This document shows positions 45,204 to 53,576 of a stretch of 64,000 nt of DNA, one piece after another (position 1 is the first letter of the stretch; every line of letters starts with the position of its first letter). The translations under genes were made by a program, and so were the position numbers. This DNA is from Erythrobacteraceae bacterium (GTDB lineage: Bacteria > Pseudomonadota > Alphaproteobacteria > Sphingomonadales > Sphingomonadaceae). The stretch covers positions 22,462 to 86,461 of the forward strand of contig CANJYE010000008.1 of assembly GCA_947479055.1 (NCBI GenBank), read 5' to 3'. The notes beneath the pieces are model-generated. The model ran no database searches and was not told the origin of the DNA. It worked only from the letters and a program-made list of their open reading frames with translations.

Positions 45204-46793
45204 TCACCCCACCTCGCGCTCCTGCCCGGCCCAGTAGGGCTCGCGCAGCACGCGCTTCAGGATCTTGCCGGCCGGGTTGCGCGGCAGTTCGAGGATGAAG
45301 TCCACTGTCTTGGGCAGCTTGAACCCGGCAATGCGGCTGCGGGCGAAGGCGATCAGTTCTTCCGCGCTGGCGCTGTGGCCCTGCTTCAGCACCACGCAGG
45401 CCTTCACCGCCTCGCCCCATTTGGCGTCGGGCACGCCTATCACCGCCACGTCAGCCACGGCGGGATGGCCGAACATCGCGTTCTCCACTTCGGCCGGATA
45501 GACGTTCTCCCCGCCCGAGACGATCATGTCCTTGATCCGGTCATGGACATAGAGATAGCCGTCATCGTCAAGATAGCCAGCATCGCCGCTGCGAACCCAG
45601 CCGTCGCCGGGCAGGACACGGGCGGTTTCTTCCGGCTTGCGCCAATAGCCGACCATCGCCTGCGCCGTCATCAGTTCGATCTCGCCGGTCTGGCCGGGGA
45701 GTAGCGGCGCGCGGCTGTCGGGATCGACGATCCGCACTTTCACCCCGGGCAGCGGCAGGCCCGCGCTGCGCATCCTCCGATTGCCACCGACTTCGTGATC
45801 GGCGGGCGGCAACGAGACGATCGTGCCGGAAGTCTCGGTCATCCCGTAGTTCTGGCAGAAACCGCAGCCGAACACCTCCACCGCCTCGCGCAGCAGATCG
45901 AGCGTGATCGGGGAAGAACCGTAGAACATGGTCCGCAGCTTGCTGTAGTCGATCGCCCGCACATCGGGTTCGCGCAGCAATTGCCCGACGGCGGCGGGGA
46001 CAAGGAACAGCTTGGTGATGTTGTAGGCCTGGAACGCTTCCAGCACCGCCTTCGCCTCGAACTGGGCGTGGATCAGGTTGGCGGCGCCGTGGAACGCTCC
46101 GTTGATCGCCGCGCCGGTCCCGGCGATATGGGCAACCGGCATGGCGACGAGGTTGACGTCCTCCTCGTTCCAGTCGTTCCAGGCGAACGCGGCCTTGTAC
46201 TGCTCGCGCCGCCCGTCGAGCACGCTGCGGTGGCTGTGCATCACCCCCTTGGGTACGCCGGTGGTGCCGGATGTGTAGAGGAACAGGATGACGTTGTCGG
46301 GATCGACATCTTCCGGCAATGGCACTTCCGGAGCCGCCTCGCGCCAGCTGTCATAATCGGGGCAGCCGGGGATCGCCCCTTCCACTGCCACCACCGGCAA
46401 GGCCCCGGCCAGCGCGGCCACTTCGGGCAGGACGGATGCGAATTCGGCGGTGACGAACAGCAGGGCGGGCTGTGCATCGGCCACGATCCCGCCCATTTCC
46501 ACCGGGGCCAGCCGCCATTGCACCGGCACCATGATCACCCCGGCCTTCGACGCGCCAAACAGCAGTTCGAAATAGGCATCGTTGCCCTTGCCGATATAGC
46601 CGATCCGGTCACCGTGGCGCAGGCCCGCCGCGATCAGCGCATGGGCGATCCGGTCAGTCCTGCGGTCGAATGCTGCCCAGCTGGTCGCCCGCGCACCATA
46701 AATGAAAGCCGGCCGCTCCGGCCGGAACCGCGCGTGATAGCGGGCCATGCCCGGCAGGGTCTGGATCGCGTCGTAATGGAGCGGCGTCGACAT
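45204..46793 (-). CDS. AMP-forming acyl-CoA synthetase
   Basis: 529 residues from MSTPLHYDAIQ; GGAGGAA lies directly upstream. ANL-superfamily motifs: P-loop LYTSGTTGVPKGVMHSH (near residue 175), NYGMTETSG, SGDAGYLDDDGYLYVHDRIKDMI, and the C-terminal catalytic Lys in LPRNPAGKILKRVL. It activates a carboxylic acid to its CoA thioester with ATP. It diverges from the GGDEF gene. It likely feeds acids of the flanking catabolic pathway to the beta-oxidation-type enzymes at 61-63 kb. Chain specificity unknown. Confidence 0.95.
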   Translation of the reverse strand: MSTPLHYDAIQTLPGMARYHARFRPERPAFIYGARATSWAAFDRRTDRIAHALIAAGLRHGDRIGYIGKGNDAYFELLFGASKAGVIMVPVQWRLAPVEMGGIVADAQPALLFVTAEFASVLPEVAALAGALPVVAVEGAIPGCPDYDSWREAAPEVPLPEDVDPDNVILFLYTSGTTGVPKGVMHSHRSVLDGRREQYKAAFAWNDWNEEDVNLVAMPVAHIAGTGAAINGAFHGAANLIHAQFEAKAVLEAFQAYNITKLFLVPAAVGQLLREPDVRAIDYSKLRTMFYGSSPITLDLLREAVEVFGCGFCQNYGMTETSGTIVSLPPADHEVGGNRRMRSAGLPLPGVKVRIVDPDSRAPLLPGQTGEIELMTAQAMVGYWRKPEETARVLPGDGWVRSGDAGYLDDDGYLYVHDRIKDMIVSGGENVYPAEVENAMFGHPAVADVAVIGVPDAKWGEAVKACVVLKQGHSASAEELIAFARSRIAGFKLPKTVDFILELPRNPAGKILKRVLREPYWAGQEREVG

Positions 46794-46930
46794 GGTTCCT
46801 CCGGGGTTCGCTTCATCCGCGTTTAGGGGCCAAGCGGGGCGCGCGGCAAGGGGCTTGGCAATCATTGCTACTGTCCGCTTCCGCAATTCTACCTGCTTAA
46901 TTTCAGGCCCCGCGCCACGTTCAACGGTGC

Positions 46931-48019
46931 ATGACAGCCTATGACCCTTCGCTCACCCCCGCCCGGGGCACGCTGCTCCACCGCCTTGGCTTCGGCCGGG
47001 CCCGGCCCGCCGAAATTCCCGGCGATCCCGCCCCCATGGCACAGCGCAGCATGGCCGAGGACGTGATCGAGGAAGCCGTCGGGCGAATCGCCCGGTTCCT
47101 CAAGGATCACCGGCTCGACGTCACCCCGCTGACACTGAGCGCGGCGCATGCCTATGTCTCGGGCAACGATCACCAGCTACGCCAGGAAATCGAGGCGCGA
47201 ATGGAGCGGCTCGAACCGATCACGCTCGGCTGGCTGCGCAGCGTGGCCGAAGCCAATGTCGACAACACCGCCGACCAGTTCGACAAAGTGTTCGACCTGC
47301 TTGAAAAGAACATCGCCAATTTCAGCGACACTACCCAGACCGCCCAGCGTGCGACGCGCGAATATGGCGCGGTACTGGAAAGTCATGCAGCAGAACTCAA
47401 GCGCGCCGATCCGGGCGAACGCCAGCTTGTCCAGGTCGCGACCGTGGTTGCCGCGATGGTCCATCGCACCCGCAAGTTGGAGGAACAGCTCCAGGAAAGC
47501 CAGAAGCAGGCCGGCGCGCTGCGCGAGGATCTGGAGGATGTCCAGCGCAAGGCCAATCTCGACCATCTGACGGGCCTGCCCAACCGCCGCGCCTTCGACC
47601 GGATGTTTGACGAGGAAGTGCGTGCCGCCCAGGCCGACATCGAGCCTTTGTGCGTGGCCTTTTGCGACATCGACCACTTCAAGAAGGTGAACGATACCCA
47701 TGGCCATGAGGCCGGCGACCGCGTACTGAAAGCGATCGCCCGCAAGCTCGCTTCGATCACCGACGACCGCTGCCATGTCGCCCGCCACGGCGGCGAGGAA
47801 TTCGTGATGCTTTTCCGCGGACTGACGATCGACGAGACCGTGGCGAAACTGGACGCGGTGCGCGAGGAGATGGCCGCGCGGCGGCTGGTCAACCGCAAGA
47901 ACGACGAGCCGATCGGTCATGTCACCTTTTCCGCCGGGGTGGCCGATGGCGAACCGCTGGTAAAGGACAACCCCGCCGACCCGCGCAACCGCCGGATCTC
48001 GATCACGGTGCTGAATTAG
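46931..48019 (+). CDS. Diguanylate cyclase with GGEEF motif and atypical C-terminus
   Basis: 362 residues. A helical N-terminal region (about 40-205) ends in a coiled coil (EEQLQESQKQAGALREDLED). The GGDEF domain (from about 210) has DHLTGLPNRRAFDR, AFCDIDHFKKVNDTHGHEAGDRVL and the active-site ARHGGEEFVM. No RxxD inhibitory site stands at the usual place. After FSAGVADGEPLV the expected D-ALYxAKxxGRN end is missing; instead the protein ends KDNPADPRNRRISITVLN, which resembles the end of OmpA/MotB domains. It would make cyclic di-GMP from GTP if the altered end folds. It may set EPS output of the neighbouring cluster. Confidence 0.85.
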   Translation: MTAYDPSLTPARGTLLHRLGFGRARPAEIPGDPAPMAQRSMAEDVIEEAVGRIARFLKDHRLDVTPLTLSAAHAYVSGNDHQLRQEIEARMERLEPITLGWLRSVAEANVDNTADQFDKVFDLLEKNIANFSDTTQTAQRATREYGAVLESHAAELKRADPGERQLVQVATVVAAMVHRTRKLEEQLQESQKQAGALREDLEDVQRKANLDHLTGLPNRRAFDRMFDEEVRAAQADIEPLCVAFCDIDHFKKVNDTHGHEAGDRVLKAIARKLASITDDRCHVARHGGEEFVMLFRGLTIDETVAKLDAVREEMAARRLVNRKNDEPIGHVTFSAGVADGEPLVKDNPADPRNRRISITVLN

Positions 48020-48028
48020 GACCCCCGC

Positions 48029-48703
48029 TCAAACCCGCGAGAAGCGATCGATCATCTGGCGCGACTGGTGGGTCAAAATGTCGATAGCGGCCGGGGCATT
48101 GCCGTCCATCAGATGGCGGGTGATGTCGATATAGCCCCTGGCCGATTCCACAAGGTCGGCCAGATCGTCCTCGGTCACGAACTGTTTGGCGTAATGGCGC
48201 AGGTGCACCTTGGAAAGCATTTCGCCGACATAGGCATTGCCGCAGTTCTGGCAGACGAACTCGGTGTAGCGGGCCATGCAGTCCGACAGCACCACCACAT
48301 GGCGCATTTCGGCAGCCAGGGTGATTTCCTGAAGCCGGTGTTCCAGCTCCGCCCGCAAGTCAGCGGTCAGCGGGCGGCTGGCGAACAGTTCCATTGCGGT
48401 GCGGATGATCCCGCCCACCACCACCTGCATGATTTCCTTCAGCCGTTCCGGCTCGAACCGCCTGATCCGCGCGCCGCGATCGGGCAGGATTTCGACGATC
48501 CCGTCCCCGGCCAGATATTGCAGCGCTGCCCTGACCGTGGTCCGGCTGACGGAAAAGCGGGCCATCATGTCGGATTCGACCAGCCGCTGACCTGGGACGA
48601 ATTCACCCATGGCGATGAGCGAATCGATCTTGTCAACCACGGTCCGGACCGGGGTCGCGCGTTGCCGCCTGGGCTTGCCGGGAGCTGTCACAGTATCGTT
48701 CAT
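48029..48703 (-). CDS. GntR-family transcriptional regulator (FadR/FCD-type)
   Basis: 224 residues. The N-terminal winged helix reads GEFVPGQRLVESDMMARFSVSRTTVRAALQYLAGDGIVEILPDRGARIRRF, typical of GntR. An alpha-helical FCD-like effector domain follows (about 85-220) with metal-site-like His residues. It probably represses a neighbouring catabolic operon until an acid ligand binds. It diverges from the TBDR at 49033; a candidate operator lies between (48780-48808). Its 3' end nearly abuts the GGDEF gene (9 bases). Confidence 0.9.
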   Translation of the reverse strand: MNDTVTAPGKPRRQRATPVRTVVDKIDSLIAMGEFVPGQRLVESDMMARFSVSRTTVRAALQYLAGDGIVEILPDRGARIRRFEPERLKEIMQVVVGGIIRTAMELFASRPLTADLRAELEHRLQEITLAAEMRHVVVLSDCMARYTEFVCQNCGNAYVGEMLSKVHLRHYAKQFVTEDDLADLVESARGYIDITRHLMDGNAPAAIDILTHQSRQMIDRFSRV

Positions 48704-49032
48704 TTCACTCTCAGCTTAGAATCGATTGCGCCTTGCGCCAAGCCCTTGCGATCGCGGGGGCTTGTGCAGCGCCGATTTTATCGGCAATATTGTCCATAAT
48801 ATCGGCAAAATGAGCGGGAAGCCGCTTGATCGACCGAAGCGAGGATCGCGGGCTTGCCCGCAGTCCGGGGGAGCGAAGGGAAGCATGGGCCAATTTTCAA
48901 ATCATCTGCGGCCAGATGCCCATTGCCAGTCCGCGAGGCTGGCGAGCTGACCGGGCCGTGTCGGCACGGGGTGTGCTTTCTTTGAGGTTTCAAACAGTTT
49001 CAACAAGAATTTGAAGACCAAGGGAGATCGAA
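48704..49032. promoter_or_regulatory. Divergent regulatory region of gntR and TBDR
   Basis: About 330 bases without a gene between two divergent starts. It contains a repeated motif at 48780-48808 and presumably promoters for both genes. The TBDR ribosome-binding site is AAGGGAGA just before 49033. Confidence 0.5.
48780..48808. promoter_or_regulatory. Candidate GntR operator
   Basis: TATCGGCAA is directly repeated at 48780-48788 and 48800-48808, 20 bases apart (two helical turns). Between them is TTGTCCATAA (48790-48799), one base from the FCD-GntR consensus TNGTNNACNA, within a near-palindrome ATTGT-CC-ATAAT. Confidence 0.4.
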
Positions 49033-51291
49033 ATGAACAAGGGCTTTTTATTGTGCGCGGCATCGCTGGCCAGCGTCATGCCGATGCTGGCAGGCACCGC
49101 TTTTGCGCAGGAACCCGCCAGCGGCGCGTCCAGCGGCAGCGGCAACATCCTCAACGAGATCGTGGTCAGCGGCGTGCGTCGCCGCGAGGAAAGCGTGCAG
49201 AGCGTGCCGGTGGCCGTGACGGCGCTCAATTCCGAACTGCTCGAGCGCAACAATGTCACCAGCACGGCCGGCCTTAACCGGCTTGCCCCGAACCTGGTGA
49301 TCGTGCGTCAGCTCGCCACCCCGGCGCAGGCCAGCATCTATCTGCGCGGCTTCGGTTCGGAGAGCAACTCGCCAGCGATTGACCCGCCGGTGGCGATCAC
49401 CGTGGACGGCATCTACCAGCCGCAAAGCTCCGGCAATCTGCTCGACCTCTTTGACGTCGAGACGGTCGAGGTCCAGCGCGGCCCGCAGGGCACGCTACAA
49501 GGCAAAAACGCGCCGACCGGCTCGCTCACCATCGTCAGCAAGCGGCCGACCTTCAATTTCGAAGGTGCCGCCGAAGCCAGCTATGAGCGCTTCAACCACG
49601 TCAGCCTCAAGGCGCGCCTCAATGTACCGGTGGTGCCCGATGTGCTGGCAGTCAAGCTCGTCGGTATTTACAAGAAGGGCGGCAACTTCATCCGCAGCCT
49701 GCAGCAGGGTGGCAAGCGCAAGTTCGGCGGCGAGAAGGGCTTTGCCGGCAAGATTGGCATCCTGTTCACTCCCAGCAGCAATGTCGAATGGCTGGTCAAC
49801 GCCTTCTACGAACGCGATCGCAACCCGCAGACCGGCATGCGTGACCTTTCCTATCTCGGTGAGGTCTTCAACAAATATGTACCCGAAGGTTCCCCGGCCT
49901 ATCAGGGGACCGGCCTGACCTGCACCGTTTTCGGCCATTGTGCGCCGACCAAGCGCTTCACCACCAATTCTGGCTGGAACAAGGGGCACAAGTCCAACAC
50001 CAAGCAGGTCTCCTCGCAATTGACCTTCCGTACCGATCCGGTGACGATCACGGCGCTGACAGGCTACAAGAAATATTCCGAGCTCAACAACACCGACGTC
50101 GATGGCGAGCCCGAGCCGCTGCTCGATGCGCTTGGCGATCCGCTGCACTATGACCAGTTCTCGCAGGAGATCCGCCTGAGTTCGGCCAAGGGTGGCGGGC
50201 TCGACATGGGCGGCAAGCTGGACTGGGTGATCGGCGGCTATTATTCCAAGTTCAAGTACAGCAACCAGCAGAACCTGCTGATCTTCGCTCCGCCCGCCCT
50301 GACCAGCGACGAACATGGCACGACAAAGAGCAAGGCGCTGTTCGCCCAGGCCATCTTCAGCGTCACCGACCAGTTCAACATCACGCTGGGCGGCCGCGAG
50401 AGCTGGGACAAGAAAACCCACAACTACATCCCGGTCGCACCGACCGGTACATTCACGACCATTGACGACGGCTCGATCAGCTTCAAGAACTTCTCGATGG
50501 AGCTGGGCGCGCAGTACAAGATCACGCCGGACAAGCAGGTCTATGTCCGTTACGCCGAGGGCTACCGTTCCGGCGGGTTCCAGGGCCTCCCGGGTGCAGG
50601 CACCCCCCAGCGTCCGTACAAGCCGGAAACCGTGCAGACTTATGAAATCGGCTTCAAGGGCGATTTCATGGATCGTCATCTGCGGGTCAACGTGTCGGCC
50701 TTCCTGTCGAAGTACAAGAACCTTCAGCGCACCGTCATCGGGTCACTGGATGTTGCGCCGTTCTACACCCAGGAAATCAAGAACGCGGCCGATGCTGATG
50801 TGAAGGGGATCGAACTGGAAGTGACGGCGGTTCCGACCGACGCGCTGACCATCGCGATGTCGCTCAACTACCTCGACAACAAGTACAAGAACTACGTCGC
50901 CAGTTTCATTGCCGGTTTCCCGGACACGAACCACGACGATTTCCCGTTCCCCTACTCTTCGAAGTGGTCGGGACGGATCTCGCCGACCTATACGATCGAC
51001 ATGGGCGACAACCAGCTCAGCCTGTCGGCAACGGCAGCCTATGCCAGCCGCTACTACGTGGCCGGCATCCCCTACCCCGCCGCGCGGGTGCGGTCGCTGG
51101 TCGATGTCAGCGCCCGGGCCAAGTTTGATGTCGACAATGGCAAGTACTCGATCTCGATCTATGGCGAGAACCTGACGAACAACCACTTCATCGAGAACTT
51201 CACCACTCCCCCGGGCGGCAATGCCCTCTATTTCGCCGGCGCGGATCACAAGCCGGTGACCTACGGGGTCTCGTTCGGCGCGAAGTTCTGA
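49033..51291 (+). CDS. TonB-dependent receptor
   Basis: 752 residues; AAGGGAGA lies upstream of the ATG. The signal peptide is MNKGFLL...AGTAFA (cleaved after 25). The plug reads NEIVVSGVRRREESVQSVPVAVTAL and VEVQRGPQGTLQGKNAPTG, and the barrel ends VTYGVSFGAKF. The RGPQGTL plug motif differs from the KGPQALF motif of the other four TBDRs, so it belongs to a different subgroup that is common in sphingomonads. It precedes the SnoaL-Rieske-KstD group, separated by a hairpin, and may import their substrate. Probably under GntR control. Confidence 0.95.
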   Translation: MNKGFLLCAASLASVMPMLAGTAFAQEPASGASSGSGNILNEIVVSGVRRREESVQSVPVAVTALNSELLERNNVTSTAGLNRLAPNLVIVRQLATPAQASIYLRGFGSESNSPAIDPPVAITVDGIYQPQSSGNLLDLFDVETVEVQRGPQGTLQGKNAPTGSLTIVSKRPTFNFEGAAEASYERFNHVSLKARLNVPVVPDVLAVKLVGIYKKGGNFIRSLQQGGKRKFGGEKGFAGKIGILFTPSSNVEWLVNAFYERDRNPQTGMRDLSYLGEVFNKYVPEGSPAYQGTGLTCTVFGHCAPTKRFTTNSGWNKGHKSNTKQVSSQLTFRTDPVTITALTGYKKYSELNNTDVDGEPEPLLDALGDPLHYDQFSQEIRLSSAKGGGLDMGGKLDWVIGGYYSKFKYSNQQNLLIFAPPALTSDEHGTTKSKALFAQAIFSVTDQFNITLGGRESWDKKTHNYIPVAPTGTFTTIDDGSISFKNFSMELGAQYKITPDKQVYVRYAEGYRSGGFQGLPGAGTPQRPYKPETVQTYEIGFKGDFMDRHLRVNVSAFLSKYKNLQRTVIGSLDVAPFYTQEIKNAADADVKGIELEVTAVPTDALTIAMSLNYLDNKYKNYVASFIAGFPDTNHDDFPFPYSSKWSGRISPTYTIDMGDNQLSLSATAAYASRYYVAGIPYPAARVRSLVDVSARAKFDVDNGKYSISIYGENLTNNHFIENFTTPPGGNALYFAGADHKPVTYGVSFGAKF

Positions 51292-51321
51292 CGCCCGCAC
51301 AACCTGCCTGAACAGAACGCT

Positions 51322-51351
51322 CCGCCCCCTCGTCAGCAGACGAGGGGGCGG
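51322..51351 (+). terminator. Hairpin terminator after TBDR
   Basis: A perfect 12-bp stem (CCGCCCCCTCGT 51322-51333 with 51340-51351) and a 6-nt loop CAGCAG. No long T tract follows, so termination may be partial and allow read-through into the SnoaL-Rieske group. Confidence 0.6.
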
Positions 51352-51433
51352 TATGCGTTTGGACACTGGCAGCCGTATTTCCCCGCTCCGCGATCTGTGG
51401 CAACCTTCGGCAAATCATGGGAGGGATCGGAGC

Positions 51434-51967
51434 ATGACCATTGAAACGCAAGGCCTGCGAGGCCTGCTGGCGCGGGAAGCCATCCGCGATTGCATGGTGC
51501 GCTATGCCCGCGCGATCGACCGGGTCGATCGGGAACTGCTGACCAGCGTCTATTGGCCCGAAGCCAATGACAACCACGGCAATTTCAACGGCAGCGCAGC
51601 CGAATTCGTCGATTGGGTGATCCCGCTGCTGGAAGGGATGGAGCAGACCATGCACTTCCTCGGCAACCAGCTGATCGAACTGGACGATGGCGGCACCAGC
51701 GCCCGGTCGGAAACCTACTTCGAAGCCTATCACCGCATTCCGCGCGACGGGGCCGAACCTCAGGATGTGGTAGTGGCAGGGCGCTATGTCGACTGGTTCG
51801 AGGCCCGCAATGGCCAATGGCGCATCCGCGACCGCGAGGTGATCTACGACTGGGCGCGCGAATATGCCGATTCGGCCGACTGGTCCCAGCCGGTGCTGGG
51901 CCTGACCCTGCGCAGCAACCGCAGGGGCACCGACCGGAGCTATGCCCTGCTTTATCCGACGGGATAG
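51434..51967 (+). CDS. SnoaL-like (NTF2-fold) protein
   Basis: 177 residues from MTIETQGLRGLLAREA; GGGAGGGATCGGAG precedes the ATG. The SnoaL_4/NTF2 pattern is clear: REAIRDCMVRYARAIDRVDRELLTSVYWPEA at the start, then TMHFLGNQLIELDDGGTSARSETYFEAYHR and VVVAGRYVDWFEARNGQWRIRDREVIYDW. Members are dehydratases, isomerases or ring-hydroxylating oxygenase beta-subunit relatives. It lies 129 nt before the Rieske gene on the same strand, so it may act on or support that oxygenase step. Precise role unknown. Confidence 0.82.
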   Translation: MTIETQGLRGLLAREAIRDCMVRYARAIDRVDRELLTSVYWPEANDNHGNFNGSAAEFVDWVIPLLEGMEQTMHFLGNQLIELDDGGTSARSETYFEAYHRIPRDGAEPQDVVVAGRYVDWFEARNGQWRIRDREVIYDWAREYADSADWSQPVLGLTLRSNRRGTDRSYALLYPTG

Positions 51968-52096
51968 CAGCACCGGCACTGCCAGCTGCGGCAAGTCCTG
52001 ACGGTTGACGTTGGTCGGGGGGGCAGATAGCTTCCCTCCCAATCAACACAACCATAGCGAGTCCGCGCATGACGCGGGCCGGGGAAAGGATGCATC

Positions 52097-53530
52097 ATGA
52101 CCAGCGACGGTGCCGACAAGCTTGGCCGCGACGATTCCAGGTGGGACTATGCCGAACCCAACGGCGACATCGATTTCACACCCTTCCGCCAAAGCAATCG
52201 CCTGCCCATTTGGGCCGATCCGCAGGACCGCTATCCCAAGCTGCCGGTGCGCGACTATGGCACCTATCGGCAGCATGACCAGGCGATCTACCATTCGCCC
52301 GAAGTGATGCGGGACGAATGGGAAAAAATCTTCAAGAAGAGCTGGATGCTGGTCGGCCACATCACCGACGTGCCGCGCAAGAATAGCTTCATGAAAGTCG
52401 ACCGCGGCCCGGAAAGCTTCCTGGTGGTGCGCGGCGACGGGGAGGAGCTGACCGGCTTCTACAATTTCTGTTCCCATCGCGGCGCGCAGCTGGTCAAGGC
52501 CGATTTCGGCTCCACCCAGAAATTCGTCTGTCCGTTCCACAAGTGGGAATTTTCCACCGACGGAGAGCTGACGAAGATCCAGGATCGCGAAAGCTTCCGC
52601 ACCGGTTCGATCTGCTACGATCTCGACCTGCCGAAGATCCGGGTCGAGCATTGGCGCGGCTGGATCTGCATCAACATGGACATGGACGCGGTGCCGCTGG
52701 TCGATTTCCTCGGCCCGGATTTCATCGAACGGGCCGAAGCCTATATCTTCGAGGACCTGATCCGCATCCGCGATGTGGAGCAGGAATGGCCGGCCAACTG
52801 GAAAGTCGCGCGTGAGATCTTCCTCGAAGGTTATCACGTCCAGGCCACTCACCCGCAATACAACCCGGCGGTCAACGCCTATCACGCCCAGCACGATCTG
52901 ATGGACAATGGCCACGGGTTGAGCGTGTTCCAGTTCATGTCGCCCAACCCGGAATATGTCGGCAAGGTCGAAGGGCTGGCGGAAGAACATGAAATCTTCC
53001 TGCGCGAAGCCGGCGTGCCTGAAAGCGACTGGCCCGCGAGCGTGTCCGACGTGCCGCAGGCGGTGATCAACGCCAAGCGCAACAGGAAAGATCCGCCGAT
53101 CGACTATTCGCGCTTCACCGACGGGCAGCTGATCCATGACTGGAACCAGTCGGTCTTCCCCGCAACCGAAACCTTCTATCACCCCGAAGGCTATTTCATC
53201 CAGCACTGGCTGCCGCATCCCAGCGATCCGGAAAAATGCATCTACCAGGTGCAGGTCTATGCCGTTCCGGGAATTTCGGAACTGCCCAGCTTCATGGCCG
53301 TGCCCAATGCCGACCTTTCCGGCAGGAAGACCCTGCCCCGCACCTATATCGGTTTCGACGACATGGAGAGCCTCGGCCCGGTGATCAAGCAGGACCGCGA
53401 CATGGTCCCCCGGCTGCAACGTGCGACCCATTCCGATGGGTTCCGTGGCGGGGTGTTCAGCGAACAGGAAGTGCGTATCCGCCACTTCCACGATCAGTAC
53501 TTCAGGCTGATGGGGCGCCAGCACCCCTGA
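52097..53530 (+). CDS. Rieske-type aromatic ring-hydroxylating oxygenase, alpha subunit
   Basis: 477 residues. The Rieske [2Fe-2S] ligands are Cys125-x-His127 (FCSHRGA) and Cys145-xx-His148 (CPFHKW). The mononuclear-iron region reads NWKVAREIFLEGYHVQATH, giving two His ligands and the acidic bridge. The rest is the SRPBCC catalytic domain. It hydroxylates a substrate with O2 and electrons from a ferredoxin and reductase, neither of which is in the window. Neighbours are a SnoaL-like protein and a KstD-like flavoprotein, all on one strand. Homotrimeric or two-subunit type cannot be decided. Confidence 0.93.
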   Translation: MTSDGADKLGRDDSRWDYAEPNGDIDFTPFRQSNRLPIWADPQDRYPKLPVRDYGTYRQHDQAIYHSPEVMRDEWEKIFKKSWMLVGHITDVPRKNSFMKVDRGPESFLVVRGDGEELTGFYNFCSHRGAQLVKADFGSTQKFVCPFHKWEFSTDGELTKIQDRESFRTGSICYDLDLPKIRVEHWRGWICINMDMDAVPLVDFLGPDFIERAEAYIFEDLIRIRDVEQEWPANWKVAREIFLEGYHVQATHPQYNPAVNAYHAQHDLMDNGHGLSVFQFMSPNPEYVGKVEGLAEEHEIFLREAGVPESDWPASVSDVPQAVINAKRNRKDPPIDYSRFTDGQLIHDWNQSVFPATETFYHPEGYFIQHWLPHPSDPEKCIYQVQVYAVPGISELPSFMAVPNADLSGRKTLPRTYIGFDDMESLGPVIKQDRDMVPRLQRATHSDGFRGGVFSEQEVRIRHFHDQYFRLMGRQHP

Positions 53531-53576
53531 GGGTAACGGAGCTTTCCCCGCGCGGGGGAGCGGGGGGAGACAGCGC

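Noticed and set aside
52097..53530. Acidic bridge read as Glu rather than Asp in the Rieske oxygenase
   Set aside because: The E-x-Y-H form is common in Rieske oxygenases, so it is not unusual.
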